This document shows, one piece after another, positions 18,491-27,859 of a stretch of 64,000 nucleotides of DNA. Under the pieces are notes generated by a model that worked only from the letters and a program-made list of their open reading frames with translations, did not search any database and had not been told where the DNA came from. This DNA is from Bacilli bacterium (GTDB lineage: Bacteria; Bacillota_I; Bacilli_A; ML615J-28; CAG-698), in assembly GCA_017962745.1 (NCBI GenBank), contig JAGCUR010000006.1, forward strand, positions 40,271-104,270, in the 5' to 3' direction. Made by a program: the position numbers and the translations under genes. The stretch's first letter is position 1. Every line of letters begins with the position of its first letter.

Positions 18491-19483
18491 CTATAAATAT
18501 CCCAAACTTTTTAGGGTTAATACGATTATAAATATAGTAACACTTGATACTAAGGTCGACCATACAACTAGTTGACTAGCTAGTAGATGGTCATTATTCA
18601 TCTCTTTAGCCATAATAGCACTGACCACGGCTATAGGGCTAGCGAAGATGGCAATTAATGTGGCGAATTCGTAATTTGCAAAATCAAAGCAAAGTGAAGC
18701 TAGTAAAAATACTACTACTGGTACAACTATCATTCTTACGATTACGCCTGTTATTAATAAACCTTTAGATTCACTACTTACACTAAACTCAAATTGTCCA
18801 CCTACGATAATTAAAGCTAGAGGGGATGCAATCTTAGCTAGTGAATCAAGGGTTTTATATAAAAAGTTAACATTATCTCTAACAACAAATGCACTAGAAG
18901 GAATAATTAGTCTAAATATTAATACTAATAATCCACCAAATATAGCAATTATTAAAGGGTTTTTAATAATTCCTAATAATACTTTCTTAAAATGATTAGT
19001 GTTTTCATCTTTATCTACAAATATAGATAGCGCGACTACTGATAACATATTAAAAAGTGGAATACAAAAGATACTCATTAAGGCTACCGTCGCTCCGGTT
19101 TTTGCAATTAATTCATTATCGCTAAATAAAGAGGTAGCTAGGGGGATACCAATAAATGCATAATTTGATCGCATAATACCTTGAATCATTACACCTTTTT
19201 TAGTGTTATCTTTCACAAACAAGATTACATATATTAGTGCTAATAAAAATATAATAATTATCGCACTTACACTAAAGATAACCAGCCTCCAAGGTAAGCT
19301 ACCTAAACTTGAATCATATAAATTCTTAAAAAGTAGTGCGGGTAATGCTACATAAAAGCAAAATTTATTAGCTATTTGGATAAATTCTGGACTAAAGAAT
19401 TTAATCCTTTTTAAAAAATACCCAAGTGCTACGAGTAGTATCAATGGCGCTACCGCATTAAGAGTAAATAATATGTTTTCCAT
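18491..19483 (-). CDS. AEC-family transporter
   Basis: A 330-aa integral membrane protein with about ten TM segments of the auxin efflux carrier family, known for malate/malonate and other organic-acid transport. Typical are the N-terminal PLILLVALGYFLKR and the motif MRSNYAFIGIPLA near residue 105. It starts 1 bp after the GH4 gene stop, with GAGAGG inside that gene's end. In this operon it might move uronates or an organic-acid end product; the direction is unknown. Confidence 0.88.
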   Translation of the reverse strand: MENILFTLNAVAPLILLVALGYFLKRIKFFSPEFIQIANKFCFYVALPALLFKNLYDSSLGSLPWRLVIFSVSAIIIIFLLALIYVILFVKDNTKKGVMIQGIMRSNYAFIGIPLATSLFSDNELIAKTGATVALMSIFCIPLFNMLSVVALSIFVDKDENTNHFKKVLLGIIKNPLIIAIFGGLLVLIFRLIIPSSAFVVRDNVNFLYKTLDSLAKIASPLALIIVGGQFEFSVSSESKGLLITGVIVRMIVVPVVVFLLASLCFDFANYEFATLIAIFASPIAVVSAIMAKEMNNDHLLASQLVVWSTLVSSVTIFIIVLTLKSLGYL

Positions 19484-19484
19484 A

Positions 19485-20870
19485 TTAGCCTCTCAAATCA
19501 TAAAATGGTTCTAAATATGCTTTAGTGTTTTCAACCATTTCTTTAAATAAAACTTTGGAATCAGCTTCTTTTAAATATTTACAAAGCGGATCAGTTTTAA
19601 ATACATTAAATATGGCATACATATCGCGAGATAGAATTGCTAAATGTAGTTTAATTTGATTTTTCGCATTTAGGTTTATCATTTCTGCTACTTCATCAGG
19701 TATGTCAGTTGTTGTTTTATCTGGTTTAAATAAGCCTTTAGTGAATAAACAATTAGATTCAACAACGCTACTTGGTGGTAAATATGCTGCTTGGCAACAA
19801 TTAGGCATATTGATATTTGATTTAACATCGCCCAGTCCTAGTAGTGCTTTTATTAAATCTACTGCTTCTTCATTTGATTTCTTTAATTCAAATTTAATTT
19901 TACCGCTAACAACATCATTTAAGTATTCTATTTTTTCATTTGCTTTTTGTATACGATAATCGACACTAGTTAAAGCAAAATGCCAATTATCTACTACTCC
20001 AGGAGATGCTAAATACATTTTAGGATCCATGAATTCTACTAGGTGTCTATCACCTGCACAAGGTAAGATGCCATATTTTTTAAATAAATCCATCTTTACT
20101 AAATTACCATAAGCAAAAGGATTAGTTTTATAATCATCTGGATTGCCATGTTCATATAAACCTTCATTATAATGTTTCTTTATAAACTTATTTAATATAT
20201 TAAAGACATTATAGTGGCCATAATAACATCTAGTCATCCATGTGAAATGGTTAACTCCTGTTATATTACAACTTAAATCTTTTCTAGAAGGTAATACGCC
20301 CATTTCTTTTTGTATTACTTTACATAAGAATTCTTGAGTATTAAATACTTCATGGCAGCAGCCAAAAGCTTTTATTCTTGGGTAAACAGAATAAAGAGTT
20401 TTAACACAAATAGCAAGTGGGTTAGTTAAGTTAACTACGATTGCATCTGGGCAAAGTTCTTTAATCTTCTTACCAAAGAATTCAAAAATAGGAACGGTTC
20501 TCATAGCTCTTAAGATTCCGCCAGGGCCTGTTGTATCACCAACTGATTGGTAAATACCATACTTTTCTGGAGTGTGCACATCGCTTGCCATTTCTTTAAA
20601 TGTGCCAGGTAAAATTGATATTACTACTACATCAGCATTTATTAAGGCACTATCGATATCGCGAGTAACTGTATAACCCCATTTAGTAACTACGTTATCA
20701 CAATTATTAATGATATTTCCTAATTTTTGATTACGAAGGGCAGCATCATAATCAATATCGTATAAACAAATTTCCCCACATAGGTCTTTTTGTAAAGATA
20801 GATCGCTCATAAATATATTTGCCCACATTTTTGAGCCTCCACCAATATAAGCTAATTTGATTTTTTTCAT
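19485..20870 (-). CDS. GH4 alpha-galacturonidase (LplD type)
   Basis: A 461-aa NAD- and Mn-dependent family 4 glycosidase. The Rossmann start YIGGGSKMWA is at about residues 9-18. GDTTGPGGILRAMR, NLTNPLAI and the metal Cys/His in GCCHEVFN (about 171-178) plus NITGVNHFTW (about 203-212) mark the family. LplD-like GH4 enzymes hydrolyse galacturonides, which fits the setting. It works by NAD-assisted elimination rather than classical hydrolysis and would release free galacturonate for UxaC. Confidence 0.9.
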   Translation of the reverse strand: MKKIKLAYIGGGSKMWANIFMSDLSLQKDLCGEICLYDIDYDAALRNQKLGNIINNCDNVVTKWGYTVTRDIDSALINADVVVISILPGTFKEMASDVHTPEKYGIYQSVGDTTGPGGILRAMRTVPIFEFFGKKIKELCPDAIVVNLTNPLAICVKTLYSVYPRIKAFGCCHEVFNTQEFLCKVIQKEMGVLPSRKDLSCNITGVNHFTWMTRCYYGHYNVFNILNKFIKKHYNEGLYEHGNPDDYKTNPFAYGNLVKMDLFKKYGILPCAGDRHLVEFMDPKMYLASPGVVDNWHFALTSVDYRIQKANEKIEYLNDVVSGKIKFELKKSNEEAVDLIKALLGLGDVKSNINMPNCCQAAYLPPSSVVESNCLFTKGLFKPDKTTTDIPDEVAEMINLNAKNQIKLHLAILSRDMYAIFNVFKTDPLCKYLKEADSKVLFKEMVENTKAYLEPFYDLRG

Positions 20871-20888
20871 ATGCTGCCCTCTGCTTCT

Positions 20889-22151
20889 TTAAAATTTTTC
20901 TTTATTAATCCATAATCCTAGTGCAGGATTTGGGATAAAATATATAGTTTCTCCGTTTTCTAATGTGTTATAACCGAATTGAAGTTTATTTGGATCATAT
21001 AATTTAATTGCTTCATCATAATCCATTGCTTTAAAATTTACGTATTCAATCTCTTCTTTAGAAATATTCTTTACACAATAAGTAATATTGAATCTACCAT
21101 CACTTGATCCATGGATTAAGTGAGCAGCAGCTCCCATATTTTCTTGTAAATCAGCGTTTTCTTTAAATAAGTCTAAAACTTTTATACGGCCTACATAACC
21201 ATATTTTCTAATTAGTTTATCGACACCTAAATCTTCACCAAATTTAGTTACACCTGGGGCTAATATGATTAAATCGCCACCATCAGCTATTGCCATTCTT
21301 GTTCTATAGATGGCTTTATTACCAAGCCATGTGCTTCTAAATTCTTTAGGTTCTAAGTAAACTACACATTTTTTTATTCCTGTATCCACAAAACTGATGT
21401 TTTTCTCTTGAGCTAAAGCAATTGCTTCTTCTAAGCATTTACGTCCAATACCAATAAATAGGCCGTGAGTATGGATAGCTCCACCTGGATTAGTAGTTAC
21501 AGTTAATACGTACATTATAGGTCTTTCTTTTAAAAAGTGTTCACAGCCATAATCAAATACTTTACGTACAGGAGTATGATCTTTCCCCATCATTCTTTCC
21601 ATTCCGTAAACTGCTCCAATCATATGGCTCGCATTAATCATTCTTTTTCCCCCACAACCTACAAATAAGTTCTTAGAGTGATTGGCCATACCAATTACTT
21701 CATGGGGAACTACTTGACCGATTGATATGATTAAATCATATGATTGGTCCATGATTAATTTATTAACTTCTACATCCACAGATTCAGTCCATAATCCATC
21801 AGTAATACTAGAGATATATTCACCAGGTACTTCACCAATTTTTACAACATCGCTTCTCCAATTATGATAAATGAAAGCATCATACGGAATATCACCAAAC
21901 ATTTCTTCGCATTGCTCTTTACTCATCGCTTCATGAGTGCCTAAAGCTGGTAAAATATCAACTTTACAATGATTAATTAATGTATGGTAATAATAATTAG
22001 TAATTAGGCCTGCATTAGAATAAAATCTAGTGAAATCAGGAGGTAATAATAATACTTTTTTTAAAGATTTACCTTTAATTGATTTATCTAAAGCATTAAT
22101 GATTTCTTCTTTAGTTAAGGAATCATTTTTAGCTTTTACAAAAATATCCAT
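20889..22151 (-). CDS. LarA-family (nickel-dependent hydroxyacid racemase/epimerase) protein
   Basis: A 420-aa protein of the LarA superfamily, which inverts the C2 hydroxyl of alpha-hydroxy acids with a nickel-pincer cofactor. Seen here are PDFTRF (about residues 38-43), GTHEAM (His about 73), VVPHE (His about 150), GCGGKRM (Lys about 169, at the position expected for the covalently linked Lys) and ASHMIG (His about 176). GGAGT precedes the ATG, and it begins 2 bp after the SDR gene. Between gnd, an SDR and GH4, a sugar-acid substrate is much likelier than lactate; mannonate/gluconate is my best guess. The cofactor genes larB, larC and larE are not in this window. Confidence 0.85.
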   Translation of the reverse strand: MDIFVKAKNDSLTKEEIINALDKSIKGKSLKKVLLLPPDFTRFYSNAGLITNYYYHTLINHCKVDILPALGTHEAMSKEQCEEMFGDIPYDAFIYHNWRSDVVKIGEVPGEYISSITDGLWTESVDVEVNKLIMDQSYDLIISIGQVVPHEVIGMANHSKNLFVGCGGKRMINASHMIGAVYGMERMMGKDHTPVRKVFDYGCEHFLKERPIMYVLTVTTNPGGAIHTHGLFIGIGRKCLEEAIALAQEKNISFVDTGIKKCVVYLEPKEFRSTWLGNKAIYRTRMAIADGGDLIILAPGVTKFGEDLGVDKLIRKYGYVGRIKVLDLFKENADLQENMGAAAHLIHGSSDGRFNITYCVKNISKEEIEYVNFKAMDYDEAIKLYDPNKLQFGYNTLENGETIYFIPNPALGLWINKEKF

Positions 22152-22153
22152 TT

Positions 22154-22996
22154 TTATACTCCGCTATATGCACTAAATCCGCCATCAATTGGTAGAACTA
22201 CGCCAGTTACAAAGCTACTAGCTTTACTATCAAGTAACCATAGTACGGCGCCAACTAATTCTTCTGGCTCACCAAATCTACCCATTGGTGTATTATTTAA
22301 TATCTTTTTAGTTCTTGCTGTTGGGCTTCCATCTTCATTCCAAAGTAGTGCTTTGTTTTGAGCAGTTGAGAAAAAGCCAGGAGCAATTGCATTAACTCTA
22401 ATACCAACTTTTGAAAAATATGTAGCCAACCACTTAGTAAAGTTTGATACAGCAGCTTTAGCAGCTGAATATGCTGGAATTTTAGTTAATGGAGTGAAAG
22501 CATTCATTGAACTAATATTTAAAATTGTAGTTCCTTCACGCCCTACCATATCAGGAGCAAATTCTTGAGTAGGAATTAATGTTCCTGAAAAGTTTAAGCC
22601 AAATACAAAATTAATACCATCTAAATCTAAGTCAAAGAAATCTTTTTTATTAGGTAGATCCGCATTAGCTAAATCATAAAATTCATCATTAGTAGTTGCT
22701 TTAGGATTATTTCCACCAGCACCATTGATTAGAATATCAACTTTACCATATTTATCTAATATTTGTTTATGAACTTTTTTAACAACTTCTTTATCTAATA
22801 CATTACATATAAAACTTGTAGCCTCTCCGCCATCTGATCTAATTTCAGCTTCTAAGTCAACTAATCTTTTTTCGTCTAGACTTAAAATACAAACTTTAGC
22901 TCCACGGCGTGCTAATTCTTTGCAAAAATAAGAACATAGTACACCAGATCCACCAGTTACTACTACAACTTTATTTTTAAATTCATGTTCAAACAT
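22154..22996 (-). CDS. SDR oxidoreductase, probable fructuronate reductase
   Basis: A 280-aa NAD(P)-dependent short-chain dehydrogenase with TGGSGVLCSYF (cofactor loop), NGAGGNNP, the catalytic Ser in SSMNAF and YSAAKAA. It belongs to the SDR type that interconverts fructuronate and mannonate in organisms lacking classical UxuB. I start at MFEHEFKNK (ATG 22996), 9 bases after AAGGAG and 13 bp beyond the gnd stop. Its position between gnd and the LarA-like gene makes mannonate the likely product. Confidence 0.82.
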   Translation of the reverse strand: MFEHEFKNKVVVVTGGSGVLCSYFCKELARRGAKVCILSLDEKRLVDLEAEIRSDGGEATSFICNVLDKEVVKKVHKQILDKYGKVDILINGAGGNNPKATTNDEFYDLANADLPNKKDFFDLDLDGINFVFGLNFSGTLIPTQEFAPDMVGREGTTILNISSMNAFTPLTKIPAYSAAKAAVSNFTKWLATYFSKVGIRVNAIAPGFFSTAQNKALLWNEDGSPTARTKKILNNTPMGRFGEPEELVGAVLWLLDSKASSFVTGVVLPIDGGFSAYSGV

Positions 22997-23009
22997 AGTT
23001 TTTATCTCC

Positions 23010-24461
23010 TTAGGCGTTATATGTGGATGCGGAAGTCTTACCACCGTGTCCTGTCCAATTTGTATGATGGAAATCACCTCTAGCTCCATCTACTCTTTCA
23101 TATGTATGAGCTCCAAAATAATCTCTTTGTGCTTGAAGTAAGTTAGCAGGAAGATTTGCTGATTTATATCCATCAAAATAAGCTAAAGCTGATGACATAG
23201 CTGGCACTGGAATACCATTTAGAGCTGCCATAGCTACTACTTTTCTAAATGATGCGCTTGCATCTTCTAATGTCTTCTTGAAGTAATCATCTAACATTAA
23301 GTTAGCTAAATCAGGGTTCTTATCATATGCTTCTTTAATCTTACCTAAGAAACGTGATCTAATGATACATCCACCACGCCAAATTAAAGCAATGTTACCA
23401 TATTCTAAGTTCCAACCATATTCTTTAGCAGCTGCTCTCATCAATGAATATCCTTGAGCATAAGATATAATCTTTGCGGCATATAAAGCTTTTCTAATGT
23501 CTTCAATGAATTCATCTAAATTGCCTTTAAATTCAGGTTTAATATGGCTGAAATGCTTGCTTGCTTCTACTCTTTCTTCTTTAATTGCTGATAAGCATCT
23601 AGCATAAACAGCTTCACTAATTAAAGTTAGAGGAACACCTTGATCTAGGGCAGCAATACTAGTCCATTTACCAGTACCTTTTTGACCAGCTGTATCTAAG
23701 ATTTTTTCTACTAAGAAACTACCATCTTCATCTTTAAAGTTTAGAATGTTTTTAGTTATTTCAATTAAATAGCTATCAAGTTCGCCTTCATTCCATTTAG
23801 AAAATACTTCATGCATTTTATCATTAGATAAGCCAAGTAATTTTCTCATTAAATCATAAGCTTCACAAATTAATTGCATATCGCCATATTCAATACCATT
23901 GTGAACCATTTTAACGAAATGACCAGCACCATTTTCACCAATCCAAGTGCAACAATGACTGCCATCTTCTAACTCAGCACTAATTTTAGTAAATATATCT
24001 TTTACATATGGCCAAGCCTGACTGCTTCCGCCAGGCATTAGTGATGGGCCGTTTAGTGCGCCTTCTTCACCACCTGATACACCCATACCGATGTAACGCA
24101 AGCCTTTAGCTTCAACTCTAGCACATCTTGCCATTGTGTCAGGAAAATGAGAATTTCCACCATCAATGATGATGTCGCCCTCTTCTAATATATCAAGCAA
24201 AGAATCAATAGTAGCATCAACTGGAGCGCCAGCCTTAACCATAATCATAACTTTACGAGGTTTTGCTAAATTATTAGCTAATTCTTGTAAAGAATAACAA
24301 CCAATAATGTTTTTACCTTTTGCTCTACCTTCAATAAAATCAGTTACTTTTGAAGTAGTTCTATTAAAACAAGCTACTGTGAATCCTTTTGATTCCATAT
24401 TCATCAAAAGGTTTTCACCCATAACACCAAGTCCAATTAAACCAATATCTGCTTTTTTCAT
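23010..24461 (-). CDS. gnd: 6-phosphogluconate dehydrogenase (decarboxylating)
   Basis: A 483-aa cytosolic enzyme oxidising 6-phosphogluconate to ribulose 5-phosphate and CO2 with NAD(P) reduction. Shown by GLGVMGENLLMNM, CFNRTTSKV, GGNSHFPDT, GVSGGEEGALNGPSLMPGG, the catalytic Lys in GAGHFVKMVHNGIEYGDMQ and the C-terminal HTNWTGHGG. I start at MKKADIG (ATG 24461), which shares one base with the stop of the upstream kinase gene. Its place in a uronate operon rather than beside zwf is notable. Confidence 0.96.
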   Translation of the reverse strand: MKKADIGLIGLGVMGENLLMNMESKGFTVACFNRTTSKVTDFIEGRAKGKNIIGCYSLQELANNLAKPRKVMIMVKAGAPVDATIDSLLDILEEGDIIIDGGNSHFPDTMARCARVEAKGLRYIGMGVSGGEEGALNGPSLMPGGSSQAWPYVKDIFTKISAELEDGSHCCTWIGENGAGHFVKMVHNGIEYGDMQLICEAYDLMRKLLGLSNDKMHEVFSKWNEGELDSYLIEITKNILNFKDEDGSFLVEKILDTAGQKGTGKWTSIAALDQGVPLTLISEAVYARCLSAIKEERVEASKHFSHIKPEFKGNLDEFIEDIRKALYAAKIISYAQGYSLMRAAAKEYGWNLEYGNIALIWRGGCIIRSRFLGKIKEAYDKNPDLANLMLDDYFKKTLEDASASFRKVVAMAALNGIPVPAMSSALAYFDGYKSANLPANLLQAQRDYFGAHTYERVDGARGDFHHTNWTGHGGKTSASTYNA

Positions 24462-25537
24462 TATCTCTTTACCCTTGCATTTCCTTTCCAAATACTCCAA
24501 ATTTGTTCTTCATCTGCTGGAGTGGCATAATCATCTAGAGTTGTTGTAGCAAGTACACCACTTGCCCAACCAAATTGTGTTGCTTTTTCAATATCAAATT
24601 CACTTACAATTCCGTAAAGTAAGCCAGCTACAAATCCATCACCACCACCAATTCGATCTAATACTTGAATTGGACGTGGATCGATTACTGTCCACTTACC
24701 ATCGCCATATGAAATGGCTCCCCATAAATGTTCATTTGCGTTTTTAACTTCTCTTAAAGTAGTAGCATAATATGATACATTTGGATATGCTTTCTTAACG
24801 CATTCAATCATCCCTTTAAAACCTTCAATTTTACTAGCAATATCTTTACCACCAGCATCAGGTCCTTTAATGCCAAGTGATAATTGGAAATCTTCTTCGT
24901 TTCCTATTAATATATCGGCTAAAGAAGCAATTTCAGAAAAGCTTCTAGACAATTCTTCTTCTCGCCCTTTCCAAAAACTAGCTCTATAATTTAAATCAAA
25001 AGCAATTTTAGTTCCTGCTTTCTTAGCAAATCTAGCAAGTTCTAAACAAAATTCAGTAGTTTCTTTTGATAAAGCAGCAACAAGCCCTGATAAATGAAGG
25101 ATTTGGGCACCATCTACATTAAATATTTGATTTAAATCAAAATCTTTAACATTTAATGTTCTACCAACTTCTCCTGCTCTATCGTTAGCTACTCTTGGTC
25201 CACGTAAGCCATATCCACTATCAGCAATATTGAATTGATGTCTATAGCCCCAAGGTCCCCCTTGTTCTACATCTTTACCAATGTAGGCAATATTACGTTT
25301 TCTTAATTCTGCTTTAATGAATAAAGCGATTGGTGAATCCTTAACAAATGTTGTTAATACTAATGTAGATTTACCTAAAGAACTAGCTACATTTAGAACA
25401 TTTGATTCCGCACTAGTTGCTTGCATTCTATACATATTTGAAGTTTGCACAACTTGGCGATCAACTGGAGTAATTCTTACACCCATACTAGTTGGCACGA
25501 TTAAGTTATATTTTGCGTTTTTTCTTAATTCTAACAT
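24461..25537 (-). CDS. PfkB-family sugar-acid kinase
   Basis: A 358-aa ribokinase-family kinase, clearly homologous to but different from the KDG kinase at 10209. The anion-hole motif DRIGGGDGFVAG (about residues 302-313) is intact; the usual N-terminal GGGEAN motif is replaced by SAESNVLNVASSLG. It lies 1 bp after uxaE and its stop overlaps the gnd start (TAATG). The tight linkage to gnd suggests it may phosphorylate gluconate (or a related sugar acid) rather than KDG; that is inference. Confidence 0.85.
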   Translation of the reverse strand: MLELRKNAKYNLIVPTSMGVRITPVDRQVVQTSNMYRMQATSAESNVLNVASSLGKSTLVLTTFVKDSPIALFIKAELRKRNIAYIGKDVEQGGPWGYRHQFNIADSGYGLRGPRVANDRAGEVGRTLNVKDFDLNQIFNVDGAQILHLSGLVAALSKETTEFCLELARFAKKAGTKIAFDLNYRASFWKGREEELSRSFSEIASLADILIGNEEDFQLSLGIKGPDAGGKDIASKIEGFKGMIECVKKAYPNVSYYATTLREVKNANEHLWGAISYGDGKWTVIDPRPIQVLDRIGGGDGFVAGLLYGIVSEFDIEKATQFGWASGVLATTTLDDYATPADEEQIWSIWKGNARVKR

Positions 25538-25538
25538 C

Positions 25539-27002
25539 TTATTTACCCATTCCTTTATATAATAGCTCTAAGTGACGACCTATATGTTTAACTAACATAT
25601 TAGCATATTCTTCACTTTCTTTATCCCATAAATCGTATAATCTATTCTTAAATACATAATTACCTTTACTATCTTTATTAGTTAATATAAATCCATATGT
25701 AATGTGTATTAATTGTCTACAATCATTATTATCAAATAATTCTACTAGTTTATCATCTGCAAGTGTATCTACATCAGGTATGTTATTAATATTAGTAGTA
25801 ACATGATAATATTTTTTAGCTTCTTCAAACATACTTAAAGCAAATTTATGTACTTCTCTATATAAAGATGCATCACATTTAGCAACTACTTTCATTGCTT
25901 CTAACCAGTTAGTTCCCGCAGTCTTTACATGGAAATGGCCTTTTGTTTCTCTGCCTATTATTTCAAATACAGAGAATTTATCTGATCCTGAATGAATTGA
26001 TAATTTATATCCAAAATGATTAGCAATAGCTACATGAATCTTCATTTCTTTTTCAAACTGACCTAAATCACCGATATAATCAATACCTTTTTGGAACTCT
26101 CCACAAAATCTAGGTGCAACTGTTACAAGTTTCACACCAGCTTCACTTAATTCTCTAGCAATAAAGTAATGCTCAACTGGAAGTGTTGGAGTTGATGTTT
26201 CATCAATTGATAATTCAAAATCAACTTCTTTTCCATCTACATATTCAAAATATATCTTTTTCGCAAATTCAATAGTTTCACTATAAGTAAGTACACATCT
26301 AGCAAGTTCCACTTCACTAAAACTAATTGCTTTATCTTCTACTTTAATATCTTGATTTAAATATTTATTTTTTAGTTCTCCACTTAAGTTAGTTTTACTT
26401 AAAACTTCTTCATCACTCATTCCAAGTACATCTGTTTTAATATGTTCGCTACAGTCTAGTGTCAGCATTGTAAAGCCTAAAGATAGGGCATATCTAATTT
26501 CATCTTCATGTTTTAGATGATCACCATCTGCGCCCCAAGGTTTCTTAAATCCATCTTGAAGCACATTAAATGATACACAATCTAGTACATCTTCATAAGT
26601 TCTCTCAGTAAGATTAAGCTCACGAATGGATTGTTGAGCAAAGATTGGACAAGCATCATACCTTTTAAATAGTTTAATATGACCATGAGTTGAGATACCT
26701 AATCTATCTCCTAGTCCAAAACTTCTTTGTTCTCTTAATACTCTAGATGGTGCTGTAAATGATAGGGCTTTTCTTAAAGCCATCGCATTTTCATGATTTA
26801 GTCCACAAACTTTATATTTAATCCCTTTAATGGTAACATCTTCACCACTAAAGCCGTAATTTTCAAATCCATTGATAACTAAGATTCTTTCTTTTTCATT
26901 CTTAGCCATCGCAATAATACCTTCTTCAGTTTGATTAACTGATAAAGGATATAAATTAAAATATTTATTTAATAAACGCTTAACTTTAAATTTACAAATC
27001 AT
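25539..27002 (-). CDS. uxaE: Tagaturonate epimerase (UxaE type)
   Basis: A 487-aa TIM-barrel-like protein of the UxaE family, which converts tagaturonate to fructuronate without reduction and so replaces UxaB. Recognisable stretches are FGLGDRLGISTHGH (about residues 95-108), PWGADGDHLKHEDEI (about 154-168), LSIHSGSDKFSVFE and GHFHVKTAGTNWLEA. AAGG precedes ATG 27002; a later Met (MAKNEKE) lacks a ribosome site. It leads the kinase-gnd-SDR-LarA run. Confidence 0.88.
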   Translation of the reverse strand: MICKFKVKRLLNKYFNLYPLSVNQTEEGIIAMAKNEKERILVINGFENYGFSGEDVTIKGIKYKVCGLNHENAMALRKALSFTAPSRVLREQRSFGLGDRLGISTHGHIKLFKRYDACPIFAQQSIRELNLTERTYEDVLDCVSFNVLQDGFKKPWGADGDHLKHEDEIRYALSLGFTMLTLDCSEHIKTDVLGMSDEEVLSKTNLSGELKNKYLNQDIKVEDKAISFSEVELARCVLTYSETIEFAKKIYFEYVDGKEVDFELSIDETSTPTLPVEHYFIARELSEAGVKLVTVAPRFCGEFQKGIDYIGDLGQFEKEMKIHVAIANHFGYKLSIHSGSDKFSVFEIIGRETKGHFHVKTAGTNWLEAMKVVAKCDASLYREVHKFALSMFEEAKKYYHVTTNINNIPDVDTLADDKLVELFDNNDCRQLIHITYGFILTNKDSKGNYVFKNRLYDLWDKESEEYANMLVKHIGRHLELLYKGMGK

Positions 27003-27006
27003 TTTA

Positions 27007-27810
27007 TTACCTTCTTCTTAACATAAATTCATTTATTACCTTAAGTACACCATCTTCTTCATTTGATAGTGTTATATAGTCAGCATTATCTTTTACATCA
27101 TCACTAGCATTTGCCATGGCAACGCCTAATCCCGCATATTCAAGCATTGGGATATCATTGCATCCATCACCAACAGCAATCATTTCGCTAGTTTTTATAT
27201 TATAATAATTACCAATAACTTCCATTGCTTTAGCTTTAGAAATACCTTGGCTTACAAATTCTAAAAACACAGGTTGTGATGTGAAAAAATTCACATCTTT
27301 AAAATCTTTTAAAACTGTTTTTTGGTATTCTACTAATTTCTCGTTTTCATCAAACCATATAATTTTTGTAATATTTCCATGAGGAATAACTATTCTTTCA
27401 TTTAATAGAATTGGTTCTGCTTTCGATATACCAAAATATTTAGTCGTATAATCATTTATTTTGTTGACATATAATTTCTCATCTGACCAAAAAATAAATG
27501 TTCCATCATACTTATTAATTATATTTAATATCTTAATTGATTGATTAGCAGTTAAATTACAAGATAATAATACTTTTTTAGTTTTAGAAAAAGTGACAAT
27601 GGCTCCATTATATAAAATTAGAGGAATATCACCTTCGATTATATCTAAATAAGGTTTAACACCATAAAATGGTCTACCTGTAGATATACAAAATATCTTA
27701 TTTTCTTTTATTAAGTTGTTAATTCCTTTTAAAGTAGATTGGGTTATTTCTTTATTATCAGTGAGTAATGTCCCATCCATATCTACTGCTATTAGTTTGT
27801 AATCAATCAT
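27007..27810 (-). CDS. Cof-type HAD-IIB phosphatase
   Basis: A 267-aa haloacid-dehalogenase hydrolase expected to dephosphorylate a sugar phosphate or similar metabolite. Motif I is DMDGTLL (nucleophile Asp, about residue 10), motif II ISTGRP, motif III Lys in SKAKAME and motif IV GDGCNDIPML. A C2B cap lies between. It starts the run of genes ending at 13761. The only purine-rich site (AAAGGGG) is 24 bases upstream with a small hairpin between. Substrate unknown. Confidence 0.88.
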   Translation of the reverse strand: MIDYKLIAVDMDGTLLTDNKEITQSTLKGINNLIKENKIFCISTGRPFYGVKPYLDIIEGDIPLILYNGAIVTFSKTKKVLLSCNLTANQSIKILNIINKYDGTFIFWSDEKLYVNKINDYTTKYFGISKAEPILLNERIVIPHGNITKIIWFDENEKLVEYQKTVLKDFKDVNFFTSQPVFLEFVSQGISKAKAMEVIGNYYNIKTSEMIAVGDGCNDIPMLEYAGLGVAMANASDDVKDNADYITLSNEEDGVLKVINEFMLRRR

Positions 27811-27820
27811 TTTGTTTATA

Positions 27821-27834
27821 TTCGCAAATGCGAA
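27821..27834. repeat. Small inverted repeat before HAD gene start
   Basis: TTCGCA-AA-TGCGAA lies between the purine-rich AAAGGGG and ATG 27810 of the minus-strand HAD gene. Folding in the mRNA would bring the distant ribosome site to about 10 bases from the start, or it could be a protein operator. Confidence 0.4.
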
Positions 27835-27859
27835 CCCCTTTCGGTATATTTTTTATATT

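Noticed and set aside
20889..22151. Plain lactate racemase
   Set aside because: The LarA-type signatures fit the superfamily, but the setting between sugar-acid genes makes lactate an unlikely substrate.
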